This document shows positions 1 to 8,048 of a stretch of DNA of 64,000 bases, in pieces. The notes beneath the pieces were generated by a model, which had not been told where the DNA came from, ran no database searches, and saw only the letters and a program-made list of their open reading frames with translations. The translations under genes were made by a program, and so were the position numbers. Position 1 is the first letter of the stretch; the number at the start of each line of letters is the position of its first letter. Source of the stretch: Streptomyces sp. SID13031 (lineage in GTDB: Bacteria; Actinomycetota; Actinomycetes; Propionibacteriales; Kribbellaceae); assembly GCF_010548305.1 (NCBI RefSeq), contig NZ_JAAGLV010000006.1, positions 1-64,000 on the forward strand, given 5' to 3'.

Positions 1-40
1 AAGCCCTACTGCTGCATTTTGCTGCTGCACTCGACGACAA

Positions 41-70
41 AGGCCCTCCCCGATTACTCGGAAAGGGCCT
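41..70 (-). terminator. Rho-independent-type hairpin after the tRNA fragment
   Basis: Arms AGGCCCT and AGGGCCT enclose an inner CCGA/TCGG pair. Read on the minus strand it lies 10 bases after the CCA end of the tRNA remnant, where tRNA terminators usually sit in actinomycetes. Confidence 0.6.
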
Positions 71-80
71 CTGACCTGGG

Positions 81-130
81 TGGAGCTGAGGGGATTCGAA
101 CCCCTGGCCTCCTCGTTGCGAACGAGGAGT
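81..130 (-). tRNA. 3' half of tRNA-Ala (anticodon CGC), 5' half missing
   Basis: Read on the minus strand there is a perfect anticodon stem CCTCG/CGAGG around loop TTCGCAA (anticodon CGC, plus-strand 118-120). A five-base variable loop, a T-arm AGGGG-TTCGAAT-CCCCT and an acceptor 3' strand ending CAGCTCCA follow. No D-arm and no matching 5' acceptor strand lie upstream (131-230), so this is not a complete tRNA. Half-tRNAs that start at the anticodon stem are the usual product of tRNA-targeted integration. No integrase is nearby, so an old excision or deletion scar is equally possible. From 131 to 339 I see only a 13-base direct repeat (264-276 and 300-312). Confidence 0.6.
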
Positions 131-339
131 GACCGATCTTCGGCCCTGATGCGCCGGGCAGTCGGGGCTTCGTCCAACGCAGTGTGGCGAGCAGGCGACA
201 CGCCATGGGTTGGGTAGCGGGCCAGTTCGGCCCCTCTGTGTTTGCTTCAACGGCAGACGAGGTGCGACGGAGGAGCGCCTGCTGGGGGGTGGGGAGCGGG
301 CGACGGAGGAGCCTGCGTGGGCGCTCGTCGTACGGGGTG

Positions 340-861
340 TCAGCTCTTCCAGGTCTGCTGGGTGATGGAGTAGATGACGGCGGCGAAGGTTTCGCTGGCT
401 TCCTCGAGCAATGCTTCGTGGTCGAAGGTCATGCCTAGGCGTTGCATGACGGCCGCGCTTTTGGTGTTGGCTGTTTCGGTGGAGGACAGGACGCGCGGTA
501 GGTCCAGGTCGGTGAAGGCGCAGGTGAGCCAGGAGGCGGCGGCTTCGGTGGCGTAGCCGTGGCCCCAATACTGGCGGGCCAGGCGCCAGCCGAGGTCCAG
601 GTCGTCGGGGTGCCAGGACTCGTGGGTGAGGCCGGCTGCGCCGAGGAACGCGCCGTCGGAACGGCGTTCGATTGCCAGGAAGCCGGTGCCGTCCGCCTCG
701 TACCGGCTGTTCACTGCTGAAGCGATTTCGTCCGTCTCGGCGCGGGTCAGCGGCTTGCCGCCGAGGTAGCGCATCACCTCGGGGTCGGTGTTCAGGTCAG
801 CCCACGCCGGCAGGTCCTCATCGCGGAATGGCCGCAGGTACAGGCGATCTGTCGTGCGCAT
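340..861 (-). CDS. GNAT family N-acetyltransferase (RimJ/RimL-like)
   Basis: The 173-residue protein begins with the RimJ/RimL pattern TDRLYLRPFRDEDL and carries the acetyl-CoA pyrophosphate-loop motif QYWGHGYATEAA at about residues 97-108. The C-terminal part NTKSAAVMQRLGM is the usual GNAT strand-helix end. It should transfer an acetyl group from acetyl-CoA to an amine; the substrate cannot be told from sequence. The ATG is preceded by GGAGG at five bases. It lies 12 bases after the methyltransferase gene on the same strand, so it is probably the last gene of the cobT-cysG operon. A role linked to cobalamin or siroheme is not implied. Confidence 0.85.
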   Translation of the reverse strand: MRTTDRLYLRPFRDEDLPAWADLNTDPEVMRYLGGKPLTRAETDEIASAVNSRYEADGTGFLAIERRSDGAFLGAAGLTHESWHPDDLDLGWRLARQYWGHGYATEAAASWLTCAFTDLDLPRVLSSTETANTKSAAVMQRLGMTFDHEALLEEASETFAAVIYSITQQTWKS

Positions 862-873
862 GACGACCTCCGA

Positions 874-1692
874 TCAGTTCGTGGTCCGTTCGGGTCTGGT
901 GGCGTAGAAGGCCACTGCTGCTGAGGATGCCACGTTGAGGGAGTCGACTCCGGCGGACATCGGGATCCGGACCGTGAGGTCTGCCTGTTCGAGCACGTGG
1001 GGTTTGAGGCCGTGCCCTTCGGTGCCGAAGATGAGCGCGAGCTTGTCGTCCTGGCGGGCGGTGAGTTCGTCCAGGGTGAGGGAGTCGTCGGTGAGGGCGA
1101 AGGCGGCGGTCACGAAGCCGTGCTGCTTCAGGACGTCGAGCGAGTCGGGCCAAGAAGACAGCCGCGTCCACGGGACCTGGAAGACCGTGCCCATGGAGAC
1201 CTTGATCGATCGCCGGTACAGCGGATCCGCGCAGGTCGGAGTCACCAGTACTGCGTCGACGCCCATCGCCGCGGCGGCGCGGAAGCCGGCGCCGACGTTC
1301 GTGTGATCCACGATGTCGTCGAAGATCGCGATGCGCCGCCCGCCGAGCAATCCGTCCAGGCCGACCGAAGGGCGGCGCCGGTACGACGCCAGCGCGCCGC
1401 GGTGCACGTGGAAGCCGGTGACTTGCTCGGCCAACTCCTCCGTCACCACGTAGACAGGGGCCGAGGGCCACTTCTCCAGGACGTCCGCCAGCGAATCGAG
1501 CCAGCGTGGAGCCAGCAGGAACGAGCGCGGCTCGTACCCCGCGTCGGCGGCGCGGCGGATCACCTTGTCGCCCTCGGCAATGAATAGGCCATGCTCTTCT
1601 TCGAGCAGCCGGCGCAGATTCACCTCGCGCAACTGGACGTAGTCCCCCAGCCGCTCGTCCGCGGCGTCCTCAACCGGAACGATCGGGCTCAT
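874..1692 (-). CDS. TrmH/SpoU family RNA 2'-O-methyltransferase
   Basis: The 272-residue protein has an N-terminal SpoU substrate-binding region, then the SPOUT knot. The knot motifs are seen in order: FDDIVDHTNVGAGFR near residue 146, LIFGTEGHGL near 224 and IPMSAGVDSLNVASSAAV near 243. These carry the S-adenosylmethionine-binding loops and the catalytic Asn/Arg of the family, which methylates ribose 2'-OH in rRNA or tRNA. The exact nucleotide is unknown. The ATG overlaps the cysG stop by four bases (ATGA), giving translational coupling with the corrinoid/siroheme genes upstream. Confidence 0.9.
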   Translation of the reverse strand: MSPIVPVEDAADERLGDYVQLREVNLRRLLEEEHGLFIAEGDKVIRRAADAGYEPRSFLLAPRWLDSLADVLEKWPSAPVYVVTEELAEQVTGFHVHRGALASYRRRPSVGLDGLLGGRRIAIFDDIVDHTNVGAGFRAAAAMGVDAVLVTPTCADPLYRRSIKVSMGTVFQVPWTRLSSWPDSLDVLKQHGFVTAAFALTDDSLTLDELTARQDDKLALIFGTEGHGLKPHVLEQADLTVRIPMSAGVDSLNVASSAAVAFYATRPERTTN

Positions 1693-2915
1693 GAGCCCTC
1701 AGCGGTGGACAACCCGGCGGCGACCTCGACGACGTTGCCGATCACAACGATCGCCGGCGCTCCGACCCCGGCCGCTGACATCGCCGAAGCGATCCCGGCC
1801 AGGTCGGAGGTCACCTGCTGCTGTCCGGGAAGGGTGCCGTCGGCAATTGCTGCGGCGGGCGTCAGGGGATCCTTGCCATGAGCAATGAGAGTCGACGCGA
1901 TCACCGGCAGGTTCTCCACTGCCATCAGCAACACGAGAGTGCCGCGCAGCGAAGCGAGCGCTTCCCAGTTGACCAGCGAGTCTGGATGTCCCGGCGGGAT
2001 GTGCCCCGACACCACGGTGAACTCATGTGTCACCCCGCGATGCGTCACCGGGATCCCCGCCGCCGCCGGCACCGCGATCGAGCTGGTGATCCCCGGTACG
2101 ACGGTCCACCTCACCCCGGCCTCGGCGCACGCCAAAGCTTCCTCGAACCCGCGGCCGAAGACATACGGATCGCCGCCCTTGAGCCGCACCACGACCTTGC
2201 CCTGCAGTCCGCGGTCAACCAGGATCCGGTTGATCTCCTCCTGCTGCGCCGACCGCCCACGCGGCAACTTCGCCGCGTCGATCAGCTCGACATCGGGATG
2301 AAGCTCCTCCAGCAACTGCTGCGGCGCCAACCGATCCGCGACCACGACATCCGCCTCGGCCAGCAACCGCCGCCCGCGCACGGTGATCAGGTCTGGATCG
2401 CCAGGACCGCCGCCCACGAGATACACACCCGGCTGCTTGGCCAGCGAATCCCGCGCCCCCAAAGAACCCTCGCGCAACGACTCCAGGATCGCGTCCCGTA
2501 CCGCCGCCGACCGCCGGTGATCGCCACCACCCAGTACGCCGATGGTCACCTGGTCGTGCTGCCCCGAAGCCGGTGTCCAGGCCGTCGCCCGCGACCGATC
2601 GTCCGAGCGCACGCAGAAGATGCGCAGCGACTCCGCCTCGGCCGAGACCTGATCGTTGACCGCGGCATCATCCGTCGCGACCACCACGTACCAGGCGCCG
2701 TCGAGGTCACCGGCGGCGTACCCGCGCTCGACCCAGCGCAGATCCGGGTTGGTCAGCAGCCCCTCGATCGTCGGCGTGATCACCGGCGAGATGAGGTCGA
2801 TCTGCGCACCGGTCTCGAGCAACCGCGGCAGCCGCCGTTGCGCGACGCCGCCGCCACCCACGACCACCACGCGGCGGCCGGTGAGGACCAGGCCCGACAG
2901 GTACGGCGCCGTCAC
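1689..2915 (-). CDS. cysG: Siroheme synthase: fused precorrin-2 dehydrogenase and uroporphyrinogen-III C-methyltransferase
   Basis: This is a two-part protein of 408 residues. Residues 1 to about 150 form the NAD-binding precorrin-2 dehydrogenase/ferrochelatase module (VVVVGGGGVAQRRLPRLLE near residue 16). Residues from about 165 are the SAM-dependent uroporphyrinogen-III methyltransferase (VYLVGGGPGDPDLITVRG, VRLKGGDPYVFGRG, PGITSSIAVPAAAGIPVTHR). It makes sirohydrochlorin/siroheme or precorrin-2 from uroporphyrinogen III, which hemE at the other end of the window also uses. GTG start, overlapping the cobT stop (GTGA). Its placement with cobT suggests corrinoid supply as well as siroheme for sulfite/nitrite reductase. 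The N-terminal ferrochelatase activity is assumed from the family. Confidence 0.92.
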   Translation of the reverse strand: MTAPYLSGLVLTGRRVVVVGGGGVAQRRLPRLLETGAQIDLISPVITPTIEGLLTNPDLRWVERGYAAGDLDGAWYVVVATDDAAVNDQVSAEAESLRIFCVRSDDRSRATAWTPASGQHDQVTIGVLGGGDHRRSAAVRDAILESLREGSLGARDSLAKQPGVYLVGGGPGDPDLITVRGRRLLAEADVVVADRLAPQQLLEELHPDVELIDAAKLPRGRSAQQEEINRILVDRGLQGKVVVRLKGGDPYVFGRGFEEALACAEAGVRWTVVPGITSSIAVPAAAGIPVTHRGVTHEFTVVSGHIPPGHPDSLVNWEALASLRGTLVLLMAVENLPVIASTLIAHGKDPLTPAAAIADGTLPGQQQVTSDLAGIASAMSAAGVGAPAIVVIGNVVEVAAGLSTAEGS

Positions 2916-3952
2916 GCCTCGATCCCCGCAGACTCGAAGGTCGCCATCTCGGCCAGCGCCCGCACAGCACAGGTGAGGATCGGATAGGCCAGTACCGCGC
3001 CCGTCCCCTCCCCCAGCCGTAGATCCAGATCAACGAGCGGCTGCAGCCCGAGCGTCTTGAGCGCGACCGCGTGACCGGGCTCGGCCGACCGGTGTCCAGC
3101 GATGCAGTAGTCGATCACCGAAGGATGCAGTGCCTGAGCAACGAGCGCCGCGGCACCCGCGATCACGCCGTCGAGGATCACCGGCACCTTGTTGGCAGCG
3201 GCGCCGAGGATGTACCCGGCCAGCGCCGCGTGCTCCAGCCCGCCGTACGCCGCCAGCGCGGCCAACGGCTCCGAAGCCGGTACGTCGTGAAGCGCCAGCG
3301 CAGCCCGGACGATCTCGGTCTTGTGCGCGAGCATGGCGTCGTCGATGCCGGTCCCCCGGCCTGTCACCTCATCGGCCGTGCCCCCGCTGAAGGTCGCGAT
3401 CAACGCGGCCGAGGCAGTCGTGTTGGCGATACCCATGTCACCGGTCAGCAGGCACTGGTACCCGTCGCGCACCAGCTTCTCCGCGAGCTCGAAGCCGACG
3501 CCCAGGGCAGCCGACACCTCTTCCGGCGTGAGCGCCTTCTCGACCGAGAGATCCCGCGTCCCGGCGCGGACCTTCGCGTGCACGATGTCCAGCTCGTCGA
3601 CATCCGAGGCAACCCCGACGTCGACCACCCGTACGTCGACGCGGTTGTTGGCCGCGAAGGCGTTCACCGCGGCGCCACCGGCCGCGAAGTTCGCGAGCAT
3701 CGCCGCGGTGACCTCCTGCGGCCAGGGCGAGACGCCCTGGGCGTGCACACCGTGGTCGGCGGCGAACACCGTCACGGCAGCCGCGGTCGGAACCGCAGGC
3801 GGGCAGACACCGGTCATACCGGCGACGCGGACCGACAGCTCCTCCAGTACGCCGAGGGAACCGGCCGGTTTCGTCAGCCTCAGCTGACGCTCCGTCGCCG
3901 CCCGCTTCGCGGCCTCGTCGGCCGGACCGATCCTGGCCAGGTACTCCTCCAC
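2912..3952 (-). CDS. cobT: Nicotinate-nucleotide-dimethylbenzimidazole phosphoribosyltransferase
   Basis: The protein is about 346 residues. Family landmarks are KPAGSLGVLEELSVRVAGM near the N-terminus, FAADHGVHAQGVSPWPQEVT, GDMGIANTTASAAL, and a C-terminal LRLGEGTGAVLAYPIL stretch that holds the catalytic Glu. It forms alpha-ribazole phosphate for the lower ligand of cobalamin. I start at the GTG at 3952 (VEEYLARIG) because a GGAGGATC site lies eight bases upstream; the frame stays open further up but that part has no family similarity. It is the first gene of a four-gene minus-strand operon. cobQ lies 20 kb away, so the corrinoid pathway is split. Confidence 0.92.
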   Translation of the reverse strand: MEEYLARIGPADEAAKRAATERQLRLTKPAGSLGVLEELSVRVAGMTGVCPPAVPTAAAVTVFAADHGVHAQGVSPWPQEVTAAMLANFAAGGAAVNAFAANNRVDVRVVDVGVASDVDELDIVHAKVRAGTRDLSVEKALTPEEVSAALGVGFELAEKLVRDGYQCLLTGDMGIANTTASAALIATFSGGTADEVTGRGTGIDDAMLAHKTEIVRAALALHDVPASEPLAALAAYGGLEHAALAGYILGAAANKVPVILDGVIAGAAALVAQALHPSVIDYCIAGHRSAEPGHAVALKTLGLQPLVDLDLRLGEGTGAVLAYPILTCAVRALAEMATFESAGIEA

Positions 3953-4095
3953 CGCTGATCCTCCGCTCCATACGGCGCCTGGACGCGCCCACTTCCGATC
4001 TTCGCACCTCCGAACGCCTGCCCCGGCCATGAGCGCTGGCCTGTGGACAGTAATGTCGGATTCACCACACGCGAGATCCCGGGAGGATCACAAAG

Positions 4096-4632
4096 ATGTC
4101 GCTCCAAAGGCCCGTCGCACCGGATCCGTACAGCCTGCTGCCCGAGGTCGGATCGTTCACGGTCACCAGTACCGACGTCGCCGACGGCGAGCCGCTGGGC
4201 GACGACCACGCCTTCGCCGGCGGCAACAAATCCCCGCAGCTCAGCTGGGAAGGCTTCCCCGCCGAGACCTTGGGCTTCGTCGTCACCTGTTTCGACCCGA
4301 ACGCACCGACGCCATCGGGCTTCTGGCACTGGGCTCTCGTCGGCCTGCCCGCCACCACGACCGAGCTCCCGACCGGCGCCGGTACCACCGAGCGACTCGA
4401 TGACGGCGCCTTCCACATCCGCAACGACTACAGCATGAGGTCGTACGCCGGTGCCGCCCCGCCGCCCGGCGACCAGGTGCACCAGTACCACTTCGTCGTG
4501 CACGCCATCGATGTCGAGGCCCTCGACATCGACCACGACGCAACCCCGGCCGTGGTCAGCTTCAACCTCGCCTTCCACACGCTGGCCCGCGCGATCATCA
4601 CGCCGACCTACCAGGTGCCCGCGGACAGCTAA
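4096..4632 (+). CDS. PEBP family protein (YbhB/YbcL, Raf kinase inhibitor-like)
   Basis: The 178-residue protein has the PEBP signature: [12 protein letters not shown], then [20 protein letters not shown], a central Asn-Asp-Tyr loop and [11 protein letters not shown]. These residues shape the anion-binding pocket of the phosphatidylethanolamine-binding fold. Cellular role in bacteria is not settled. It has no signal peptide. It is divergent from cobT and convergent with the ABC permease; a strong hairpin separates it from the latter. Confidence 0.9.
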   Translation: MSLQRPVAPDPYSLLPEVGSFTVTSTDVADGEPLGDDHAFAGGNKSPQLSWEGFPAETLGFVVTCFDPNAPTPSGFWHWALVGLPATTTELPTGAGTTERLDDGAFHIRNDYSMRSYAGAAPPPGDQVHQYHFVVHAIDVEALDIDHDATPAVVSFNLAFHTLARAIITPTYQVPADS

Positions 4633-4642
4633 AGGCAGCGAA

Positions 4643-4673
4643 GCGGCGGGAGCCGGTCAGGGACTCCCGCCGC
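4643..4673. terminator. Bidirectional hairpin between PEBP gene and ABC permease
   Basis: Perfect 10-bp arms GCGGCGGGAG and CTCCCGCCGC with an 11-base loop lie between two convergent genes. Confidence 0.7.
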
Positions 4674-4690
4674 GGTCTATGTGACCAGCC

Positions 4691-5575
4691 TCAGTCCTTG
4701 ATGCCGGACTGGGTCACGCCTTGGATCAGGTAGCGCTGCAGGAACGCGAAGATCAGGATCAGCGGCAGGATCGACACCGCGGCCGCCATGAAGAGCTGGT
4801 GGACGTTGACCGTCTGCGCGGTGATGAAGGTCGACATCGCCACCTGCACCGTCCACGACTTCTCGTCCTGGCCAATCACCAGCGGCCAGATGAACGAGTT
4901 CCAGTTGCCGATGAAGGTGATCGCCGCGATCGCCGCGAAGAACGGCAGTGAGTTGGGTACGACGATCCGCCAGAACGTGGTGAAGTACCCCGCCCCGTCG
5001 ACCCGCGCCGCCTCCTCGAGCTCCTTGGGGAACCCGAGGAAGTACTGCCGGAACAGGAAAGCCGCGAACCCACTGAACAACGTCGGGATGATCATCCCGC
5101 GCAGCGTGCTGACCCAGCCGAGCGAGGACACCACGATGAAGCTCGGAATGAAGGTCACCGCGGCCGGGATCATCAGGGTCGCCATCACCGCGTAGAACAC
5201 CTTGTCGGCATGCCGGTACGGGATCCGGGCCAGTCCGTAGCCGGCCATCGATGCCAGCAGCAACTGTCCGCCGGTGCCCAGAACGCCGATCACGGCCGAG
5301 TTGTAGAGCGCCCGGGCCATCGGGACGTTCTCGTCCTCGAACAGTTCCCTGATGTTGCCCCACTGGAGATCGGTGGGGAAGAACTTCCAGTCGACTCCGG
5401 TGATGTCGGCCTCGGTCGACAAGGCGTTGCGCAGCACCAGGTAGAACGGGATCAGGAAGAGCAGGGTCGCGATGATCAGCGCCACCCAGCGAAGAACCGC
5501 TCCGACCACTCCCCACGGGCTGCGGCTGTGGCCGATCGGCTGCGGCGTCCGGGTGGTCCGCTCGATCGCCGCCAT
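4691..5575 (-). CDS. Carbohydrate ABC transporter permease (MalG type)
   Basis: The 294-residue protein has about six membrane segments. The EAA loop EEAARVDGAGYFTTFWRIVVPNSLP (about residues 186-210) docks the ATPase. The N-terminus is short and cytoplasmic, as in MalG/LacG/NgcG permeases. Its start codon shares one base with the stop of the upstream permease (TGATG), so the two are made in equal amounts. A longer open frame running through both permease genes is an artefact of overlapping frames. The substrate is a sugar or sugar polymer fragment; which one cannot be told. Confidence 0.92.
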   Translation of the reverse strand: MAAIERTTRTPQPIGHSRSPWGVVGAVLRWVALIIATLLFLIPFYLVLRNALSTEADITGVDWKFFPTDLQWGNIRELFEDENVPMARALYNSAVIGVLGTGGQLLLASMAGYGLARIPYRHADKVFYAVMATLMIPAAVTFIPSFIVVSSLGWVSTLRGMIIPTLFSGFAAFLFRQYFLGFPKELEEAARVDGAGYFTTFWRIVVPNSLPFFAAIAAITFIGNWNSFIWPLVIGQDEKSWTVQVAMSTFITAQTVNVHQLFMAAAVSILPLILIFAFLQRYLIQGVTQSGIKD

Positions 5576-6555
5576 CAGTCGTTCGCCTTTCCGAAGCCGA
5601 AGATCTTGCTCTGCAGCAAGGTGAGCACCATGATCACCACCGCCAGGATGAGCGCACCCGCGCTGCCGTGGCCGAGGTCCTGGATATTGCCGAGCGAGAC
5701 CTTGTACAGGTAGACCAGCGGCGGCCGGGCGAAGTTCGCGTCGGCGCCGATCAAGTTGTAGAACTCGTCGAACGCCTGGTAGGCCGCGATCAGGTTCAGC
5801 AGCAGCACCGCGACCGAGGTCGCCCGCAGCTGCGGCCAGGTGATGAAGCGGAAGACCTGCCAGCCGGGCTTCGCGCCGTCCACGTAGGCCGCTTCGTAGA
5901 GTGCCGGGTTGATCCGCTGAAGACCGGCGATGAACAGGATCATGTAGAAGCCGAGCTGCAGCCAGAGCCGCACGGTGATGATCGGCAGCCAGAACCAGGG
6001 CGGGTCGACGGTTGACAGCCAGGCGATCTGGTCGAGGCCGAACCAGTTCAGAACCGTGTTGGCCAGACCGAACCGGACACCGTTGAAGATCGACAGCTTC
6101 CAGATCAGGGATGCGACCACGTACGAGCAGGCCGTGGGCAGAAAGAACACCGAGCGGAAGAACGCCCGGGCCACCTTGGCCTGGTTGACCAGCAGTGCCA
6201 GCGCGAGCGACAGCACGAAGGTCAGCGGCACGATGAAGATCGCGAACACCGTGAAGGTGCCGAGGGAGCTGATGAAGTTCCGGTCGGTCAGCATGTCGAT
6301 GTAGTTCTGCAAACCGACGAAGTCCGTCGGCGTGACCGTGTTCTGCGCCGAGAAGAAGCTCAGCACCAGGCTCCACAGGATCGGCAGGTAGCTGAAGACC
6401 AGCAGGCCGAGCACGAAGGGGCCGGTGAACAGCCAGAACCACAGCGTGTTGTTGCCGTTCGCCGACCTGCGCGACTTCTTCTTGCCACCCCCCGGACCGG
6501 CCGGCGTCCGGACGACGTCGACCTTCCGGGTCGGGGTGGCAGCCCCGCTGCTCAC
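5575..6555 (-). CDS. Carbohydrate ABC transporter permease (MalF type)
   Basis: The 326-residue protein has a basic cytoplasmic N-terminus (GGGKKKSRRS near residue 24), six predicted membrane helices and an EAA loop YEAAYVDGAKPGWQVFRFITWP near residue 218. It forms the transport channel together with the MalG-type partner. It starts four bases inside the end of the binding-protein gene. No ATPase gene is in the operon, so it must use a shared one (MsiK-type), as known for many actinomycete sugar importers. Confidence 0.92.
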   Translation of the reverse strand: MSSGAATPTRKVDVVRTPAGPGGGKKKSRRSANGNNTLWFWLFTGPFVLGLLVFSYLPILWSLVLSFFSAQNTVTPTDFVGLQNYIDMLTDRNFISSLGTFTVFAIFIVPLTFVLSLALALLVNQAKVARAFFRSVFFLPTACSYVVASLIWKLSIFNGVRFGLANTVLNWFGLDQIAWLSTVDPPWFWLPIITVRLWLQLGFYMILFIAGLQRINPALYEAAYVDGAKPGWQVFRFITWPQLRATSVAVLLLNLIAAYQAFDEFYNLIGADANFARPPLVYLYKVSLGNIQDLGHGSAGALILAVVIMVLTLLQSKIFGFGKAND

Positions 6556-7835
6556 CCGAAGAGCCTCGCCAGCTCGGTGTTCACGGTCTTGTCCAGCTTG
6601 GTGATCTCACCGGCCGGGTCGGCGCCCTTGCGGATCACGTTGTTCAGCAGGTCGGTGAAACCGGTCGTCATCTTCGGCGTCCAGGCCGGCAGGTCCACGA
6701 CCCCGAAGTCCTGGTTCAGCTTGACCACCTCGGCGGCGGCACCGCTCTGCAGCTTGGTCGCCTTGGCGGCCAGGCTCTTGCGCGGCGGGATGTGGAAGCC
6801 GTAGTTCAGGTTCCAGTCCTCCTGGAACTCCGCGTTGTCGACCCACAGCCACTTGACGAACTTCTTCGCCGCCTCGACGTTCGCGCTCTTCGCGGAGACG
6901 AACTGGGTCCAGCCGCCGGACGGCAGCGCTTGTTTGCCCTCGGCATCGAGCTTCGGGTAGGCGAAGACACCGAAGTCGTCGCCGAGCGCCTTCTGGATGG
7001 CCGGCATCGCCCACAGGCCGGTCCACTGGATCGCGGTCAGGCCCTGGACGAACGCGCCCGGATCCCACCAGTCGGCCGGGGCGCCGAGCAGGACACTCTT
7101 GTCCGCGAAGAACTGGTGCAGCTTGCCGAAGGCCTCTGCCGCCCGCGCGTTGTTGAAGCCGGGCTTGTTGTCGTCGGTCAGGTACTGACCACCGGACGAC
7201 CACAGCGCCGGACCGCCGACGATCACGCCGCCGTCATTGCCGAGGAAGATGCCCTTCACCTTGTCGGTGGTGAGCGCCTTGGCCGCGGCGATCAGGTCGT
7301 CGACGGTCTCCGGCGGCTTGATCCCGGCCTTGTCGAACATCGACTTGCGGTAGTAGAACACCTGCGGGTCGTCGATCATCTTGATGCCGTAGAGCTTGCC
7401 GTCGATGGTGTTCGTCTTCAGGTCGTTCGGGTTGAAGTCGTCCTTGGCATCGCCGAGGATGTCGTCCAGCGCCACGACCTGGCCGCTCTTCACCATCGCG
7501 ACGTTCAGCTGGCTCTCGAACACGTCCGGCCCGTTGCTGGACAGCAGACCCGACGCGAGCTTGGCGCCGTAGTCACCCGGCGTCCACTGCACCCCGATGG
7601 TCGAGTCGGTGTAGGCCTTCGCGTACTTGAGCGCGGCCTCCTTCGTGCCGGCCTCGCCGTACTGGTGGTACCACTGCGACAGCGTGACCTTGCTGCCGTC
7701 GCCTCCCCCGCTGCTTGCTGGTCGGCCGGTGTTGCCGCCACACGCGGCGGTGAAGGCGGCCAACGCGGCCAGCCCTCCGGTCCGCTTGAGCAGGTCGCGC
7801 CGGGACAGTCCGGCAGTCGGGATACGAGCAGGCAT
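6552..7835 (-). CDS. Extracellular sugar-binding lipoprotein of ABC importer
   Basis: The protein is about 427 residues. The N-terminus has a twin-arginine motif SRRDLLKR followed by a hydrophobic stretch and a lipobox ending TAAC, so it is probably exported folded by Tat and lipidated at Cys. The mature part matches family-1 solute-binding proteins (GGDGSKVTLSQWYHQYGEAG, WDPGAFVQGLTAIQWTGLWA, GGWTQFVSAKSANVEAAKKF). I start at the ATG at 7835, which has GGAGGT seven bases upstream; the GTG at 7844 lies inside that ribosome site. First gene of the three-gene importer operon. Confidence 0.92.
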   Translation of the reverse strand: MPARIPTAGLSRRDLLKRTGGLAALAAFTAACGGNTGRPASSGGGDGSKVTLSQWYHQYGEAGTKEAALKYAKAYTDSTIGVQWTPGDYGAKLASGLLSSNGPDVFESQLNVAMVKSGQVVALDDILGDAKDDFNPNDLKTNTIDGKLYGIKMIDDPQVFYYRKSMFDKAGIKPPETVDDLIAAAKALTTDKVKGIFLGNDGGVIVGGPALWSSGGQYLTDDNKPGFNNARAAEAFGKLHQFFADKSVLLGAPADWWDPGAFVQGLTAIQWTGLWAMPAIQKALGDDFGVFAYPKLDAEGKQALPSGGWTQFVSAKSANVEAAKKFVKWLWVDNAEFQEDWNLNYGFHIPPRKSLAAKATKLQSGAAAEVVKLNQDFGVVDLPAWTPKMTTGFTDLLNNVIRKGADPAGEITKLDKTVNTELARLFG

Positions 7836-7872
7836 GCGTTCCACCTCCAGGGACTAGCGGATCCGGTAGTTA

Positions 7873-7887
7873 CTTAACTTGGTTAAG
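7873..7887. promoter_or_regulatory. Operator-like inverted repeat in front of sugar importer
   Basis: Arms CTTAAC and GTTAAG with spacer TTG, 38 bases upstream of the binding-protein start. The position suits a LacI/ROK-type repressor site. No regulator gene is adjacent. Confidence 0.45.
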
Positions 7888-7904
7888 CATCTCCGGGTTT
7901 CGCA

Positions 7905-7997
7905 CACGTTACAACTAAGTCAAACATCGCAACAGGCCTAGCCGGTGACAGTTCGAGCACGACCGCGAGTGCCCACGTTGTAACGCTGAGGTCAAAC
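7905..7997. repeat. Imperfect direct repeat upstream of the importer operon
   Basis: On the minus strand two units begin GTTTGAC and end AACGTG; they occupy 7974-7997 and 7905-7925. The inner part is inverted between copies (CGTTACAAC in one, GTTGTAACG in the other). They may be paired protein sites or promoter copies. I cannot assign a factor. Confidence 0.35.
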
Positions 7998-8004
7998 ACA
8001 CGAA

Positions 8005-8038
8005 GAGCGCGGTACCGGACAAGTCCGGTACCGCGCTC
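8005..8038 (-). terminator. Strong terminator after fadB-type gene
   Basis: Perfect 16-bp arms, GAGCGCGGTACCGGAC and its complement, with a two-base AA loop, begin 11 bases after the stop codon at 8049. Confidence 0.8.
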
Positions 8039-8048
8039 AGTGATCGAA

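Noticed and set aside
131..230. Missing 5' half of the tRNA as a diverged D-arm
   Set aside because: No segment pairs with the acceptor strand CAGCTCC and no GG-containing D-loop sits at the right distance.
264..312. Direct repeat GCGACGGAGGAGC as an attachment core
   Set aside because: Thirteen bases, GC-rich and only 36 bases apart; more likely local slippage.
3952..4095. Cobalamin riboswitch ahead of cobT
   Set aside because: No B12-box-like sequence or long leader is present in the 143 bases between cobT and the divergent PEBP gene.
4691..6442. A single 583-residue permease
   Set aside because: The upper part is an out-of-frame reading of the MalF-type gene; the MalG-type start at 5575 has a clear TGATG junction.
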